Origin: Gonatopus flavifemur
Taxonomy: Eukaryota > Arthropoda > Insecta > Hymenoptera > Dryinidae
Direction of reading: 5' to 3'
Assembly (NCBI GenBank): GCA_018340375.1
Contig: JAFFJZ010000002.1
Location: 24,880,001 to 24,944,000 of the forward strand
DNA: 64,000 bases
Position numbers and translations under genes: made by a program. The stretch's first letter is position 1, and the number at the start of each line of letters is the position of its first letter. Below the pieces are notes generated by a model, which had not been told where the DNA came from, made no database searches, and saw only the letters and a program-made list of their open reading frames with translations. Below are positions 9,685 through 22,737 of this stretch, in pieces.

Positions 9685-12600
9685 AATGTTGTCCGCTTGG
9701 TCCGGGATATAAGAGTCCTAAAGAGGCTATGCTGAAAGGCCCCAAGGAAAAACTGTTGTATGTTGTTTGTCCGCATACGGATCCAACTAAAGCTGATGTG
9801 CTTGCAACTGTTGACGTCGATCCACAAAGTTCTACTTATTGTCAGGTGAGGAATTTGATTCATTGAATGAATATTCAATTCTAATTCAAGCTTTGAATCT
9901 ACTAGATTCTTCACTAGAGGTGGACTCGATACTCTTGAGCAAAATTCAAAAGTAGTGAATATCATTTAATTTTACGATCTTTGAAGATAAATTTCTACAT
10001 CAAGTCAACCCAGACAGCACAACTAGTTCTCAAACAGTTCTTAGAGAATACCATTCGAATGCCACGCTTCTTGAGGGAATTCTTTAAGAATACGCACAAT
10101 CATTCATTTGAATCCAAAAATAATTCTAAAAGTATGCCCGTTACGTCAATAGAAATGAAAACATATAGAAGTTTAGAAAGAACACGTAATCTGCCCAAAA
10201 GAATTCAAAATGCATTTACATCTGAATTCATTAAGTATAAATAAATCACACCACTAAACAAGCATTCTGAACTTTCTCATAATTCAATAAACTTTTGTAA
10301 TCAAATATCAAGTCTTTTACAAATTCCCTATCGGAAAAGATAGAGATCACAAAGTTTTTTCCATCGTTCTCTATAAAGGATTTTCCACACTCGATACAAT
10401 CGATTAGTTCTTTCACACATGAAAGATCGTTTGTATAAGTGCATTTTTACAGTCAATATTCACATATTTTGAGTTAATAAATAATTTACTTCATTATCCA
10501 GGAACAATTCATGAATTTTTGCACACTTCTTTTCTTTAGAGTTACATCACTTTGTTGTATACAAAACTTTAACCTTCAAATCATATGATATGTCATTTAT
10601 TCTCACATATTATTTGTTTCTTGCACCGAAATGAATTACTAACTGATTATTACATTGCACAATTCACTTCACTCTATTAAGCACTCCCAAAATCTGGAAA
10701 TATAAATAATTTCGAAATCTCAAAAAATAAATTCTTTTGGGCAGAACAGGACTACATTTTGAACTTCCTCGAAGATTCATATTCACTGTCATAACGGGTA
10801 GTCTTTACGAATACCTCATGCATTTTTTATGTGTATTTCAAGAACTCCCACATGTATTCATCAAGAACTCTTCAAGAATTCTTTTGATCCTCTATGTGTT
10901 CATTTAGGATACTCTATGAATTTATAGAAATGAATTCCGTAGGTATTCTTAATTCTGAATTTTCTGCGAACTCAAAAGGAACTTGTGTGTTGTCTGGGAA
11001 GTGAGGGCATGGAATAGTTGGAAATAATACGTCTGAGAAGCCGAAATTGATTACATCCAGGACATACCCTGGGGGAAATTCCAATTTTGAGAGTGTTTCA
11101 GGAATGCTCAGGAATTCTCATTCTGAATTTTATTGAGACATGCAGGGATTTACAGAGGATGTTCGAATTTTGAGAGTTTTTCAGAGATTCTCAGAAATTG
11201 TCCGAGAAATATTTCCACCAGGATAGAGCAATTTTTTTCCATTCAATATCAAGACAAGACCTTTTTCGAGACTGCAACAGTTTTGAATGAACCTTAGTGT
11301 TTAACCCTCAGTTACCCCACGCATTTTTGTATGTTTTCGTCAACCTTTCGTTGTGTTTTGCAATCAAATAAATGAAGCTTTTTCCATGATCAGAAATGTA
11401 CTATGGTTCTTGAACTTGATCCTTGTTCTGGTTACAAATCGTACCTCTTCACTCCTATGAACAGAGGTCAGATTTTTTCAAACCTTTCGTACCCTTTAGA
11501 CCCCGTGGGGCAACTGAGGGTTAAAATTGAAAAAATTTTCTCCCATTTCATTCTTTAAATATTTGTACATTGACTCAACGAATTTTGCATTAGAACTGGT
11601 AAAATTGAGTTTTGTTGGTTTTACTCGAGAGTCTCGAGTTCAGCCCTATTCTGTACTGAAAACAATTCAACATTCAATTCACTGTGATATTTTGCAACAG
11701 AATGTTGACCTTATAATAGAATTTATTGGCGAATAACGATGAAACCCTGATCGAATTTTCAATATTTTCCCGTGAATGTGATCAAGAAATCTGATCACAA
11801 CAATGTGTTGTTATTCGAATGATTCAGAAACATAAAGTATCATCTCAATCAATATTTTCAGATTACTCTGACATTTAAGGCATTTGCATTTTCCTCAAGT
11901 ATGTTTTCAAATCAATAATTTATGCGTTGCATATATACCATAACACAGTATTATTATGATTTTTCAGATTGTACATAAGTTGCGAATGCCCGAAATCGGA
12001 GATGAAATTCATCATTCTGGATGGAACATCTGCAGCAGTTGTCATGGATTACCGCGGAAACGTGATACTCTGGTACTACCGTGTCTGATGTCGGATAGAA
12101 TATACCTTATCGACGTAAACAACGCGAAACAGCCGAAAATAAAGAAGGTAATATATAGTTGGTTCACGATGATAATCCGTATACTGGGTGATTCAATATT
12201 GCCGTACACTTTTCTGAGAGCAGATTCTTGATGGAATTCTGAAAAGATTTTAGTCTGGGATAATCAGATCTGATCCTTCCCGTACAGCACAACCACCGAT
12301 CCTCCACCTAGGACTTCGGTGGACTGGAGGTGGAGAATTGGTGGAGAAATGGGAGCCGTGGAAATAAGGGAGAGTCTCCGTTGAGGCAACGGAGAGGCGA
12401 CGTGGATTTGTCTACCCCCTTTATTTTCAATAAAATTCATATCTATCGATTTACACAACCAAATTTCAAAGAGTGAATCCACTAACATGAATTTTATTGA
12501 AAATAAAGGGAGCGGACAAATCAACGTCGCCTCTCCGTTGCTCAACGGAGACTCTCCCTTATTTCCACGGCTCCCATTTCTCCACTGATTCTCCACCTCC

Positions 12601-15600
12601 AGTCCACCGAAGTCCTGGGTGGAGACTCGGTGGTTGTACTGTACGGGTTAGATCCGGAGATATGAGCGTTTTTTAATTTATTGACAAATCCAAATACCTC
12701 GAAAGTACCATATTTCTGACTTTTGAATCCAACACCATTCGCTAAGTCAGATCACGGGGTATCCCTGGAAGAAAATTAATCTAATTTAGCTTACTTCGTT
12801 GTAGATTTATAGTGATTTAAAGTTGTTGAATTCTGATTGACTGGAATGCAAAAAATTTCAAACCGCTATAACTCCACAACGAAGGAAGCTAAATTAGATT
12901 TATTGTTTCCAGGGATACCCCGTGATCCGACTTAGAGAATGATGTTCGATTCCAAAGCCAGAAATATGGTACTCTCGAGGTATTTGGATTTCTCAAAAAA
13001 TTGAAAAATGCTCATTATCTCCGGATCTAAGGATCAAATCTGAATATTCCGGACCAAAATCTTTTCAGAATTTCATCAAGAATCTGTTCTCAGAGAAGTG
13101 TACGGCAATTTTGAATCACCCAGTAGAACACCAAGTGCTGAAATCTCACTCCCCCTTCTGGGTCTCATTGGGCATTCTGTTCAACGCGAATTTGTGGTTG
13201 ATCAATTCCGTTAGAATACCCAGGCAGCCCTAAATTAAAAAAAAAAAACCTATTCAAATCCGGATTTGGCATTTTTAATAGGAATGAATAAGTTTTTTTT
13301 AATCACGGATTAAACATTCTGAAGAGGTATGGAAAACTGGTCAGAAATTTACAGAAAGTATTCTATCCGGTTCTATGAGCTTTTCACTTCATGTAGAGAA
13401 CTCATCAAACCAGAAACGGAAATTTTCTGGAAGTTGCTGGTGAAATTTCGGAGAGGTTTTGTCAAGCCATTGCCATTAGAAAAACCGATCAAAAGCTTAT
13501 AGAAATATTCTGACGGGCATTTTTAGCAGGGCAAAAATTTTCATAAGTTTCAACTCGAAATGAATTGCTTCTCCCTGCTGAAAATGCCAGGCAAATCCGA
13601 AAGAAAAATATTTGTCAGGCTTTGAACGGTTCTTTCCCAGGTGATCGAGGCCAAAATTGACGGCAATATTTTGAAACAGTTCTGTTTGGACTTCACAGAC
13701 CGTGATATCCAGTCAAAAACTCTGCCAATTGGCACATAGCTTCCTCGTTATTGTCGAATGTATGGTTTTCAACAGATTGGGATGGAACTCATATGGGACC
13801 ACTACCCAATAAACACATGCACGTTATTTCAACGTTGAAAAAACGTTGCACTATCGAACGGACGTTATTCGTCGAATTCATAACGTTCATTTTTGGTTAA
13901 CGTCTGACGAGGGAATAGACGTCCAGAAATGACGTTTCGATAACGTATTACTAAAACTAATAGTAAAAAATGACCATTAAAAAACGTCTTCAAAAAACGT
14001 TTTTGAAATGTACTTCAATCACGCGTTGAGGACGTATTGTTTATGACATTTTCAATGCTCGAACATCAATCGAAGATATCGTGTTGAGAATGTCGAACAA
14101 AACACAGCAACGTTGGACAAAAATCTAAACGAGAAGTGAAATAATGAATAGCGTGACTTCATTTATGAATATTTTTCTTCTTAAATTTTTGTGTTATCAA
14201 AAATCCCTTCTTTTCGCATTAATAGAAAATTTTTCAAATAATATGTCTGGTTTGATTCTCATTTTGGAACCATCATTATAACACGTCATTATTTGACGTC
14301 TTATAAACGACTTTTGGACCGTTGTTGTGACGTTATTTTATAGTTGAAAAACACGTGATCTGCCGCGACATTTTTACGTCGAATCAACGGAAGAATATGA
14401 CTAAATGTCAACGTGTGGTTATTGGGCGTTTTTCACGTTTTTTAGACGTATGTGTGTTTATTGGGTATCAGGTTATACCTAGAGTGTGGTTCAAATTTCA
14501 TTAAAATCGGATAATAGAAAGCGGAGATATGCGTGATCGCAGAATCACAATTTTCGATCACATTTTTCTTCACTCCTTCTATTCTACTGTGAAGATCAAG
14601 TTGAAACTCATATGGGACCACTACTGACGCCGAGTGTAACCATGGTAAAAATTTCGTGATGATCTAATAACAGGAACGGAAGTTATCCGTGATCGCAATT
14701 CTAGGGGAGTTACATCCACACATCCACATATCCACACATCCACATATCCACACATCCACATATCCACACATCCACATATCCACACATCCATCCATCCAGA
14801 CAAACAGACAGACCAAACAGGAACCAAAAATTTTCTCCGAGTTTCGAGGAACATTTTGGCCTAAGAGATTTTGAGTTTGAAGACAAAAAAATTTTCGGCC
14901 CCTCGAAACGATCACAAAGCTTCCCTCTAAAGAGGAAGCAAAACTGATGAAAATTTTTCTGCCAGGTTTTGACAGGATGTTATAATTTGGTGATTCCGGA
15001 TAAAAAAAAAAAACCAGGTAGAAATTTCGTCAGTTTTTGACTGGATTTCCTGGGATAAAAACCAATCAAATCCTGGCAATCATTTTTTGTCCGGATCTGC
15101 CTGGCATTTTCAGCAGGGCTCTCAATTCGGAAAAGTATTTTGGTTCCGTCTCTGTATGTCCCTTAGCCTTTCCATCTGTCAATAAATTTGATTGGGATGA
15201 CATTTTTATCAAATGTGTGCACCAGGAAAAAAAAGTTATAGAATTAATATCTTGTGAAGTCAATATTTGGACGATTTTAAAAAAATAGTTCGAGCCAATA
15301 CAATTTTAGTTGATTTTACAGGAGCCTTAGTAGAAATTTGATCAGGCATTCCCTATTTTTGATGAGGTCCTGAACAGGTTAGAATCTGAAAAACATGAAT
15401 AAGGAAAATCTCACGAGGTCCTTACAAGGGGCTTATCTGGTATCCCTAATAGGATTCAAATAGGGTTGTAATGCAGGGATACGATAGGGTTCGGATGAGA
15501 TTTCCATAAAATCGAACGAAATAGGTAAAACCCTGAAGAAACCTGACGAGGATCTGATGGGAAATCAGGTATGCTTCGTCAGGCCCTGTTATCTTTCCAT

Positions 15601-18600
15601 CCAAGATTTCTACTAGGAAGGGAATGTAAGATTCACATCAGCTGCGGTATATCTCATATTCGGTGTTGTAAAATCAACTAGAATTTTGTGGTAGCTCGAA
15701 CTAATTTGGAAATCTTTCAAATACTGACTTCGCGAGATATGAATTTTATATCTTGCTTCTTTTTTCTCAGTGTGTCTGAACATTAGGGTGTTTCTTATTT
15801 TATATATAAAAAGTGTTTTTTGATTTTTTTGTTGTTAACAAACAAGTTTTCTGTACGACCCACCCTATAATTTTCTTCTACATCATGAAAGAGTGCTACA
15901 ATATTTTTTACATAATTTTCAAAAGAAATTGCACCAGGGGGAATTTAGAGTGAAATTTACTATTGGATGATAGGATGACCGCCAACGGTTGCAAACTGGT
16001 AGCCTGTATCAAGTCGGTACTGGACCATTCGTCAATTTCTACGTGCGGCCAATCAAGTCTTCTCTCAAAGTACACGAGATATTTATTCACATTGGTTCGG
16101 TACCGAATTAACGTTGGAGGCCAACGCTTGCGTACTAAAATTGTGCCTTTGTTGATCCAACATTGGTGGAAAAGTGGTCAATAACGGTTATTGGTTCAAA
16201 TATCGAACCAGTACCGACACGAACTTGAAATGAAGTCGGTGAAGTACCGATCCGCAATCGGCAGACAACCGTTGGTGGCCCATACCTCTTCAGTACCGAT
16301 CCGTTCGTCACCATCGGTTCAGTACCGAAATTTCTGCGTGGGTAAGCGTAAATATGGCCCTGGAAGATGAAAGATTGAAATCTAATTGAGACATCCCTGA
16401 AGTCTATGGTGCTTTATGGGAAATGAAGATTACACCAAATGTCAGCAACAGTGCTCATATGAATTCCATTTAAATTGCTCGATATATCATTTCTAATTCA
16501 AAATCCATTATAGGTGATAGATCCAGAAGAAATGCATAAGCACGATGTATCTACTCCACACACCACACATTGTGCTCCAAACGGTGACATTATGATCTCG
16601 ACAATGGGTACAGTGAATGGTGAAGCCAAAGGTGATTTCTTTTGTCTCGACAGTGAAACTTTTGAGGTCAAAGGAACATGGACGAAGGGAGACAAAAAAG
16701 CTGCTTATGGCTACGATTTTTGGTATCAACCGTATCACGATGTGTTAGTATCTAGCGAATGGGGTTTGCCTCGGGCTTTTAAAAAAGGTTACGCCACGAC
16801 GGATGGTCCAGACCCTAGTGAGTGAATGTATTATTCTTTTTGTACTTCAATGAACTTGTTCATGTCTAACATTTCACTCTTTTATGTTTTGGATCAGTGA
16901 TTTACGGGAGAAGTTTGAACTTTTATTCTTGGAATGAACGAAAATTAATTCAAACAATTAATTTGGGAGAAGATGGTATAGCTCCCCTGGAAATAAGATT
17001 TCTTCACGATCCAAAGGCAAGCGAAGGTTTTGTTGGATGTGCAGTGTCGTCCAAGATTTTCAGATTCTTCAAAACTGATAGTGGCACGTGGAATGCTGAA
17101 CCTGTCATACAAATTCCCCATAAGAAAGTCGAAGGATGGATGGGTCCCATGATGGCAGGTAATAGGAATATTGGATTTCTAATACTATATTGACGACGTT
17201 TAAGGTTTTCCTGCTGAAAATGCCAGGCAGATCCGGACAAAGAATAGTTACCAGGCTTCTACTAGGTTTTTTCCAGAATCACCAAACATGGAATATCCTG
17301 TCAAAAACTGGGAGGAAAAAATTTTGTTAGCTTTTGACCGGAATTCCCTGGGACAAAACCATTCAAAGCCTGACAACTATTTTTTATCCAGATCTGCCTA
17401 GCATTTTCAGCTGGGTTATCAATTAGGATTTGTTGCCCGATTCTAAAAATTTAGACGGTCTTTGTCCTCATAATTCGTTTTTAGACTGATTTTGTCATTT
17501 TTGAATAATGCGGACAAAAACAGTACTTTTTCCTCATTCACTTTCATTCGTTGGAGGAGAAATTCAGACTAAAATCATAAAAAAAGCACTGTTTTTATCC
17601 GCATTATTCAACAATCAGGACAAAATCAGCCTAAAAACGAGATATGAGGATAAAAATCGTTCAAATTTTTCGACCCAGGTGGTTCGATCCCCAACAAGTG
17701 AAGCTTCTTTTTCCTACATATTTTTGTTGGTAAAACTTCTCAGATTTTATCTAAAAAGATGTTCAGGAAGAAGACTAAGAAAACTTCCTACACTCTAAAT
17801 CTGACAGAGTGAAAAATCGGACGTTTCACTCCACTAAGTGTCAGAAGTGAGCCTGTCCGCTTCGAGTGACCTCTCACTCTTTTAGAGTGAAAAATTCACT
17901 CTAGCGTTGAAGTGGTTGTTAATTTCTCACCTCAAACCTTAGAATATCACTCTAAAAGAGTGGAAATTTCACTCGAAAATTCGACAGGCTCACTTTTGGC
18001 TGGCTAAAGAGTGAAATCTCACTCCAAAGATTTTAGACAGTAGAAAACATATAGAAAAAGTATCATTCTTCAATTAGTTCTGTCATTAATTATTGCATCT
18101 TTGCTTTAAATTTCCGTATAACTATGGATCTTCTTTTCCAGGAATGATTACCGATATTTTAATCAGTTTGGATGATAAATATTTATATTTATCGAATTGG
18201 TTGCATGGCGATGTGAGACAATACGATATAACTGATCGTAAGAAACCAAAGTTAACGGGTCAAGTCTTTCTTGGGGGTTCGGTCTTGAGTGATTCGAAGA
18301 TTCGGGTTCTCCATGATGAAGAATTGCAGGTCCAACCAGACCCAGTCTACATAAAAGGACGTAGAATACATGGAGCTCCTCAAATGTTACAATTAAGCTT
18401 GGACGGACGTCGCCTTTACGTCTCTACAGCTCTCTTTACACCGTGGGATAAACAATTCTATCCGGAACATGTGAAGTGAGTACCACTGATTGAAATTGCG
18501 ATTTGTCTAAAGTAATTATTAGTTCATATTATGTGCAAGGTGAGTAAACAAAAAATGTCTGAATGTTCCTCAGCAAACATAATATTGAGGAGATTCTGAG

Positions 18601-20317
18601 TCGATTTTCCCTTCCATAAATTTGAATTTGAGGCTGACTTGCTGGGAATTTCCCTTCTTGAAAATTGAATCATGTAGAAATCATTCCAGAAATACAACTT
18701 CCAATTTGAAAGAGTGTTGAATTGAAATGTCTATCCCTGCTTAAAGAATCTCATTGATTCCGATGCAGAAAACTGATTCAAACTCATTGAGTATGAATTT
18801 TGAATGGGTTTTAATCGGTTTTCTGCATCGGAATCAATAAGATTCTTCAACCAGGGATGATATCAACATTTTTGAGAAGAAAAATCGACTCAGAAACCAC
18901 AAGATCCTCCTCCAAGAGATGTCCATAGTTTCTGATTCAACCCAAATACCACAGAATCCATCGATGAATTCTTTAACCCTGCTAAAAATGCCAGGCAGAA
19001 CCGGACAGAAAATTGTTATCAGGCTTCTAAAGGTTCCTTTCCCAGGTAATCCAAGCAATAGCTGAAACATTTTCTATCCGATTTGGTTGGGAATTACCGA
19101 ATTGAAATATTCTGGCAAAAACTAACACCATTTTTTTGGACGACTCTGCTCGGAATTCACAGACTCTGATATCCAGTCAAAAAGTGTCGAATACTTTCTT
19201 GCTAGGTTTTGACAGGATGTTACAATTCGGTGATTCCTGACAGAATCTGGTAAGAAGTTTTGACAACAATTTTTAGTCCGGTTCTGCCTGGCATTTTTAG
19301 CCACGAAGGACTCTGGAATTTTAATAAAACAATCCCTAATGGAAATGATGCAAAAATAGGATAAAATTGGATTGCATTTGTCTCTGTTTTGATCCTATTT
19401 TTGTATCCATTTGCAACTTTTTATCTGAATCTATCCAACACTTCCACTAGAAATCCTGAAAGTATACTGGATGTATCATGATCTGTAGATTTTTCTTTGA
19501 AATTTTTTTTTGAGACAAAGGTGTTTCTGTTTACCCACGCTGTTTCTATTCATCCCATTTTACGGCACGGGCCAAATAAAATCTGACAAAACCATATCAA
19601 TTCCGTTCAAAATCTGATCTAATTATGTTTGACTCAGATTCAGTTGCGCTCAATTATATTTAAAACAGGGACTGTAACGTTATTCACTTCCGTTACTCAT
19701 TATATATAAAATATATATATAATAAATATATAATTTGTGTATATTATGATATATATTTTATACATAATGAGTAACGAAAGTGAATAACGGTACAGTCCCT
19801 GATTCAAAATAGGATAAGAACAGATCAAGAATCGACAGAAAATTTGTTGTCTTGTTCTGCCTAGTATTTTGAATGAGGAGAACGCTTTTTTTCGGCCTAA
19901 ATCAATTTCCTGGGATTGAAATTCACTCTGCACAATATCAAATAATTTTTCTAATCTGTTAAGATTCATACTTTCGTTATGAATAATATTTCATCCTTCA
20001 TATTTAATTTTTATTATAAATCTATGACATTGAATAATTGTAATATTTAAAAAAAAAACAGACACGGTTCAACCATAATGAAACTGGATATCGATGTTAA
20101 AAATGGAGGTATGACGTTGGATAGAGACTTTTTAGTCGATTTTGGAGCTGACAAAAATGACATTCTTTTGGCGCATGAAATGAGGTACGTGAAATTCAAT
20201 GTCAACAATTCTCAATATTTCCTTAATTTTTCCTGACTTCAAACACACTCAACAATTTCTACTAGATATCCTGGCGGTGATTGTACATCGGACATTTGGT
20301 TAGCCGAAGATGCGTGA
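9685..20317 (+). CDS. SELENBP1: Selenium-binding protein 1 / methanethiol oxidase (seven visible exons)
   Basis: The family oxidises methanethiol to formaldehyde, H2S and H2O2, mostly in the cytosol. Exons: 9685-9845, 11968-12147, 16514-16817, 16898-17158, 18142-18475, 20062-20184, 20266-20317. All junctions are GT-AG and phases agree. The 1,415 coding bases plus one base from an upstream exon give about 471 residues, as in vertebrate SELENBP1 (472). Family blocks appear in order: [36 protein letters not shown] (conserved Cys pair), [38 protein letters not shown]-like [16 protein letters not shown], and the C-terminal [12 protein letters not shown]. The first exon with the true Met was not found; an ATG at 9,669 is in frame across the putative acceptor and would be the start if that acceptor (TTTCAG at 9,684) is not used. 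Introns 1, 2, 4 and 5 are packed with foldbacks, yet no exon is disrupted, so the gene looks functional. Confidence 0.93.
10009..10998. repeat. CCC...GGG foldback, ACAGCAC subtype, 990 bp, AA duplication
   Basis: It lies in SELENBP1 intron 1. Left end CCCAGACAGCACAACTAGTTC, right end TTGTGTGTTGTCTGGG (approximate inverted copy), with AA on both sides. Inner arms share CCCGTTA(T/C)G...GTCATAACGGG with the element at 3,063. The interior is AT-rich and has no transposase. It may be two nested foldbacks. Confidence 0.6.
12184..13123. mobile_element. Tc1-like hairpin element CTGGGTGATTCAA, TA duplication, hosting another insertion
   Basis: Ends CTGGGTGATTCAA / TTGAATCACCCAG with TA on each side; SELENBP1 intron 2. 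The arms match over about 110 bp at the ends and continue inward (ATCACGGGGTATCCCTGG and its complement). The left arm is interrupted by the 12,279-12,647 foldback while the right arm preserves the uninterrupted target near 13,020-13,035. A partial second copy of this element flanks the 49,866-53,351 insertion. Confidence 0.8.
12279..12647. repeat. CCC...GGG foldback, ACAGCAC subtype, 369 bp, TT duplication
   Basis: CCCGTACAGCACAACCACCG and its inverted right end (GGTGGTTGTACTGTACGGG). Arms include GGAGAGTCTCCGTTGAG and CAATAAAATTCAT with complements on the other side. TT flanks both sides. The other arm of the host element shows GGATCTAAGGATC at the equivalent place, which in this orientation is GATCCTTAGATCC. 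One TT in the empty site and two in the filled site prove a 2-bp duplication. Confidence 0.85.
13805..14465. repeat. CCC...GGG foldback, CCCAATAAACACA ends, TA duplication
   Basis: CCCAATAAACACATGCACG (left) and CGTATGTGTGTTTATTGGG (right) are inverted; TA on both sides. The interior repeats AACGTT/ACGTC words (for example GAACGTTATTC, AAAAACGT), which makes it CpG-richer than its surroundings. No coding capacity. Confidence 0.75.
14706..14800. repeat. (ACATCCACATATCC)n microsatellite
   Basis: Alternating CATCCACA and CATATCCACA words run for about 85 bases, followed by CATCCATCCAGACAAACAGAC. It sits in SELENBP1 intron 2 and has no recognisable function. Confidence 0.85.
15226..15757. repeat. 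Foldback element in SELENBP1 intron 2
   Basis: Arms around TATCTTGTGAAGTCAATAT (left) and ATACTGACTTCGCGAGATA (right), plus TTTTAGTTGATTTTACA and TGTAAAATCAACTAGAA, are inverted. The core is a run of (A/C)AGG(T/G)CC-type words. Non-coding. Confidence 0.55.
15900..16340. repeat. Repetitive stretch with CGGTACTG / CCAACG words
   Basis: Inverted words such as CCAACGGTTG and CAACCGTTGG, and repeated ATCGGTTCAGTACCGA-like blocks, point to another foldback in SELENBP1 intron 2. I could not fix its ends. Confidence 0.4.
17210..17415. repeat. CCAGGC-family foldback, intron 4 of SELENBP1
   Basis: CCTGCTGAAAATGCCAGGCA at the left and TGCCTAGCATTTTCAGCTGGG at the right, with AGATCCGGACAAA and its complement TTTTATCCAGATCT inside. 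Same family as 13,573-15,118. Confidence 0.65.
17440..17672. repeat. Foldback element, intron 4 of SELENBP1
   Basis: Inverted blocks TTGTCCTCATAATTCG / CGAGATATGAGGATAAAA and AATAATGCGGACAAAAACAG / CTGTTTTTATCCGCATTATT. The frame spanning it is a by-product of the hairpin. Confidence 0.65.
17791..18040. repeat. CACTCTAAA MITE, copy 1 (TA duplication)
   Basis: Many GAGTGA / TCACTC words arranged as a palindrome: CACTCTTTTAGAGTGAAAAA and its mirror, ending ...TTTTAGACAG. TA on both sides. A closely similar copy lies at 58,696-58,967 and a fragment near 27,330-27,395 in PPM1H intron 1. Confidence 0.75.
18596..19300. repeat. Two adjoining foldbacks in SELENBP1 intron 5
   Basis: First, 18,596-18,896: GAGTCGATTTTCCC pairs with GAAAAATCGACTC, and GATTCCGATGCAGAAAAC with GGTTTTCTGCATCGGAATC. 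Second, 18,977-19,300: CCCTGCTAAAAATGCCAGGC pairs with GCCTGGCATTTTTAGCC, a CCAGGC-family member. Confidence 0.6.
19666..19801. repeat. Palindromic MITE, CAGGGACTGT ends
   Basis: CAGGGACTGTAACGTTATTC and its near-exact complement ending ...CAGTCCCTG enclose an (AT)-rich core (TATATATAATAAATATATAA). 136 bp, SELENBP1 intron 5. Confidence 0.8.
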
Positions 20318-22737
20318 ATCAACTTGAGAAATGTTCAACAAAAACTTGAAGAGAGAATGAAAAATGGAAACAATAATTTTGAATATTGTTAGAAGAAAAA
20401 ATCGGTTTTATCCGGTCGTTGAGATGATTTTTATAAGATAAGAGTGATTATTTTCATATCTGAATTCAAAATAGATTTGTAAGTATAGTCAACGATGCAT
20501 TAATGATTACAATTATTTTTTTAATCAGTGTTTTCACAAAGTTTATATAACAATAAAATAAGATAAACATTAAAAATCTGAGTCTTGAATACTTTACAAT
20601 TTTTTCATATGGAACCTGCATATTTGCTAGCGTGATATAAGAATTTCGATTCTGTACAGAGGTAAATAAATCATTCAAAATATTACAGGATTGTTCGAGT
20701 TCAACCGAGTATTTTTGTCTAAAAGAAAATACCACTAGTGGCCATTTGTAGTTCGTATTTTCTCAAAAAGTATCGATATTTTATATACAATTTGCATATA
20801 TTTTTATCAATATTTCATAAAATTCAATATAAACTTGACAGAATTTCTATGAAAAATATCGATATTGTGAAATATCGTGTATCACTACAATTTTTACAAG
20901 TTTCTTCTTTCCGTGCGAGTTCAATTCGATGAACAGCTATACACCGTGAAAACATTTCCCTTGAAAATTAAGAAAAAATTCTTCCAATTTTCCATGGTAC
21001 TCAGCTTTAAAAAAAAATTCTGAAACTTCAGAAAATCTTCAGTGGAATGTTTTTTTTTTAAAGTGTATTCTTTCATTCACGAAAGATTGCGTGATTTTCA
21101 AAGATTCAGTTTTTCATTCTTCCGCTTTGTCCTTGCATTAATTTGAAACGACCCCAAATACATTATCGGAATAATCCAGTCATCAAATTGTAAGAAAATA
21201 TAAGTGTTGTTGTCGAAACAAAGGCTTCGAAAGAATGCTTGCATTCTTTTAAGAAACGATGATGCACTTCACATTCTCCCCAAATTTTCATCACCTGCAA
21301 TTCAAACTTCAACTTAAGAATGATCTGGAAAATAATAGACAAATTATTGAGTTCTCAATGAAATATTTTTTATTAAAAATGAGCTTGAAATTTTGTTAAA
21401 ATATACCTAATATAATTCAACTTTAATGATTCAATATCTAAAATTACAACATTTATATTGTACAATAATAAAAATTGCTTTTATCAGAAAGTATGTACTT
21501 ACTACATGACAAGTTAATAAAATATAGAATATTTTATCACCAAAAGTACAACTCATTTGTTAACATACAATAAATATACAATGATCATTATCATACCATC
21601 CAAATAAAATAATAGTTCATAAAATATGATGATTAAATCACTCAGAAGATGTCAGAAAAGAAGGATTACAATTTACATGAACTACGTTCCTCATGCAAAA
21701 ATGATAAGAATATAAAAAGGGCAATCCTAAGATTCATTTAATTGCCTTTTATAATTTTTTAGTATATTTACAAATACTTGCTTTTTCATCAACTTTGTAC
21801 ATACACATTAATTATAATCATTCTTTCCAAACACTTCAATACTTCAATGCTCTTTTAATTTAAACCACAACCATTCTTCTTATAAATGCACAAAATGAAT
21901 TTTTTACGGCACAATGAATTATTTTATAAATTCATGTTCGATGAGAAAAGTAAAGATATTGAAAAGGAATCAATTTTTCTCTTCGATGTTAATTCTATAT
22001 TCCATATTAGATTTTATATCTTTTGAATATGTTCAATCGTGTGAAACATATTCAAATTATGGCAAGTTGTGGAAAAACCATGAAAATTGGTATCAATATT
22101 TGAAAATACAGTCTTCCAAAGGATGAGTGTTGAATATTCACTATTCATCTGCGTTAGATTAAACTTGTTTGATTCTTACATTGTGGTCTGAGAACAATAA
22201 GTACATTTATAACCAACGTTTGTATATCACACTTAAGTACATACTCATAAAAATGAATGTAAAATTATTATTCGATTAAAATATCAATTACAAAGTGAAT
22301 TCAATGCACTAAATATTCGTAATATCTATATAAAATGAATTGTTTCATTTCCATTAAATTGGAAATGGTTGTTTGAAGAATATTTCTAGTCTAAGATATG
22401 AATTCTCAAAGTTGTCTCGCAATTTTCCATAATTTAAATATACACTACACGATTTAGTATATTTTAACATACAAAATCTAACATGATTTCTCAATACTGT
22501 TTAGTAATTATTCTGTATTAAAGTATTTCAATGATTTTTTGAAAATATATAACCTGATTTCGAAAAATAACAGAAGTCAAAACATAAATCACAGAATAAT
22601 TTTGGATAAAACTTTTGTAAGTTTCAAAAACCTACACATAAATATCATAATTGAATTCATCATTTCCACTATTGTTATTTCGAACTAATAGTATCGAGTA
22701 CTTATGAATTTATAGAATCATTCAATTCTGAGAAATA
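20318..22737. other. AT-rich intergenic stretch
   Basis: This is the 3' flank of SELENBP1 (candidate AATAAA near 20,551) followed by about 2 kb of AT-rich DNA. The longest frames are under 90 codons and without recognisable motifs. I see no repeat boundary here. Confidence 0.65.

Larger units (their letters stand above)
13573..15118. repeat. CCCTGCTGAAAATGCCAGGC foldback, expanded by insertions
   Basis: Left end CCCTGCTGAAAATGCCAGGC; right end CCTGGCATTTTCAGCAGGG, inverted. The arms also share a block reading TCCGGA..AAAAAT. The 13,805-14,465 foldback and a repeat with a TCATATGGGACCACTAC motif (13,791 and 14,608) plus a microsatellite lie between them. Other members: 17,210-17,415, 18,977-19,300 and 58,691-59,203. 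All are in introns or intergenic DNA. Confidence 0.6.

Noticed and set aside
14621..14915. Cys/Trp-rich minus-strand frames
   Set aside because: Translation of the ACATCCACATATCC microsatellite.
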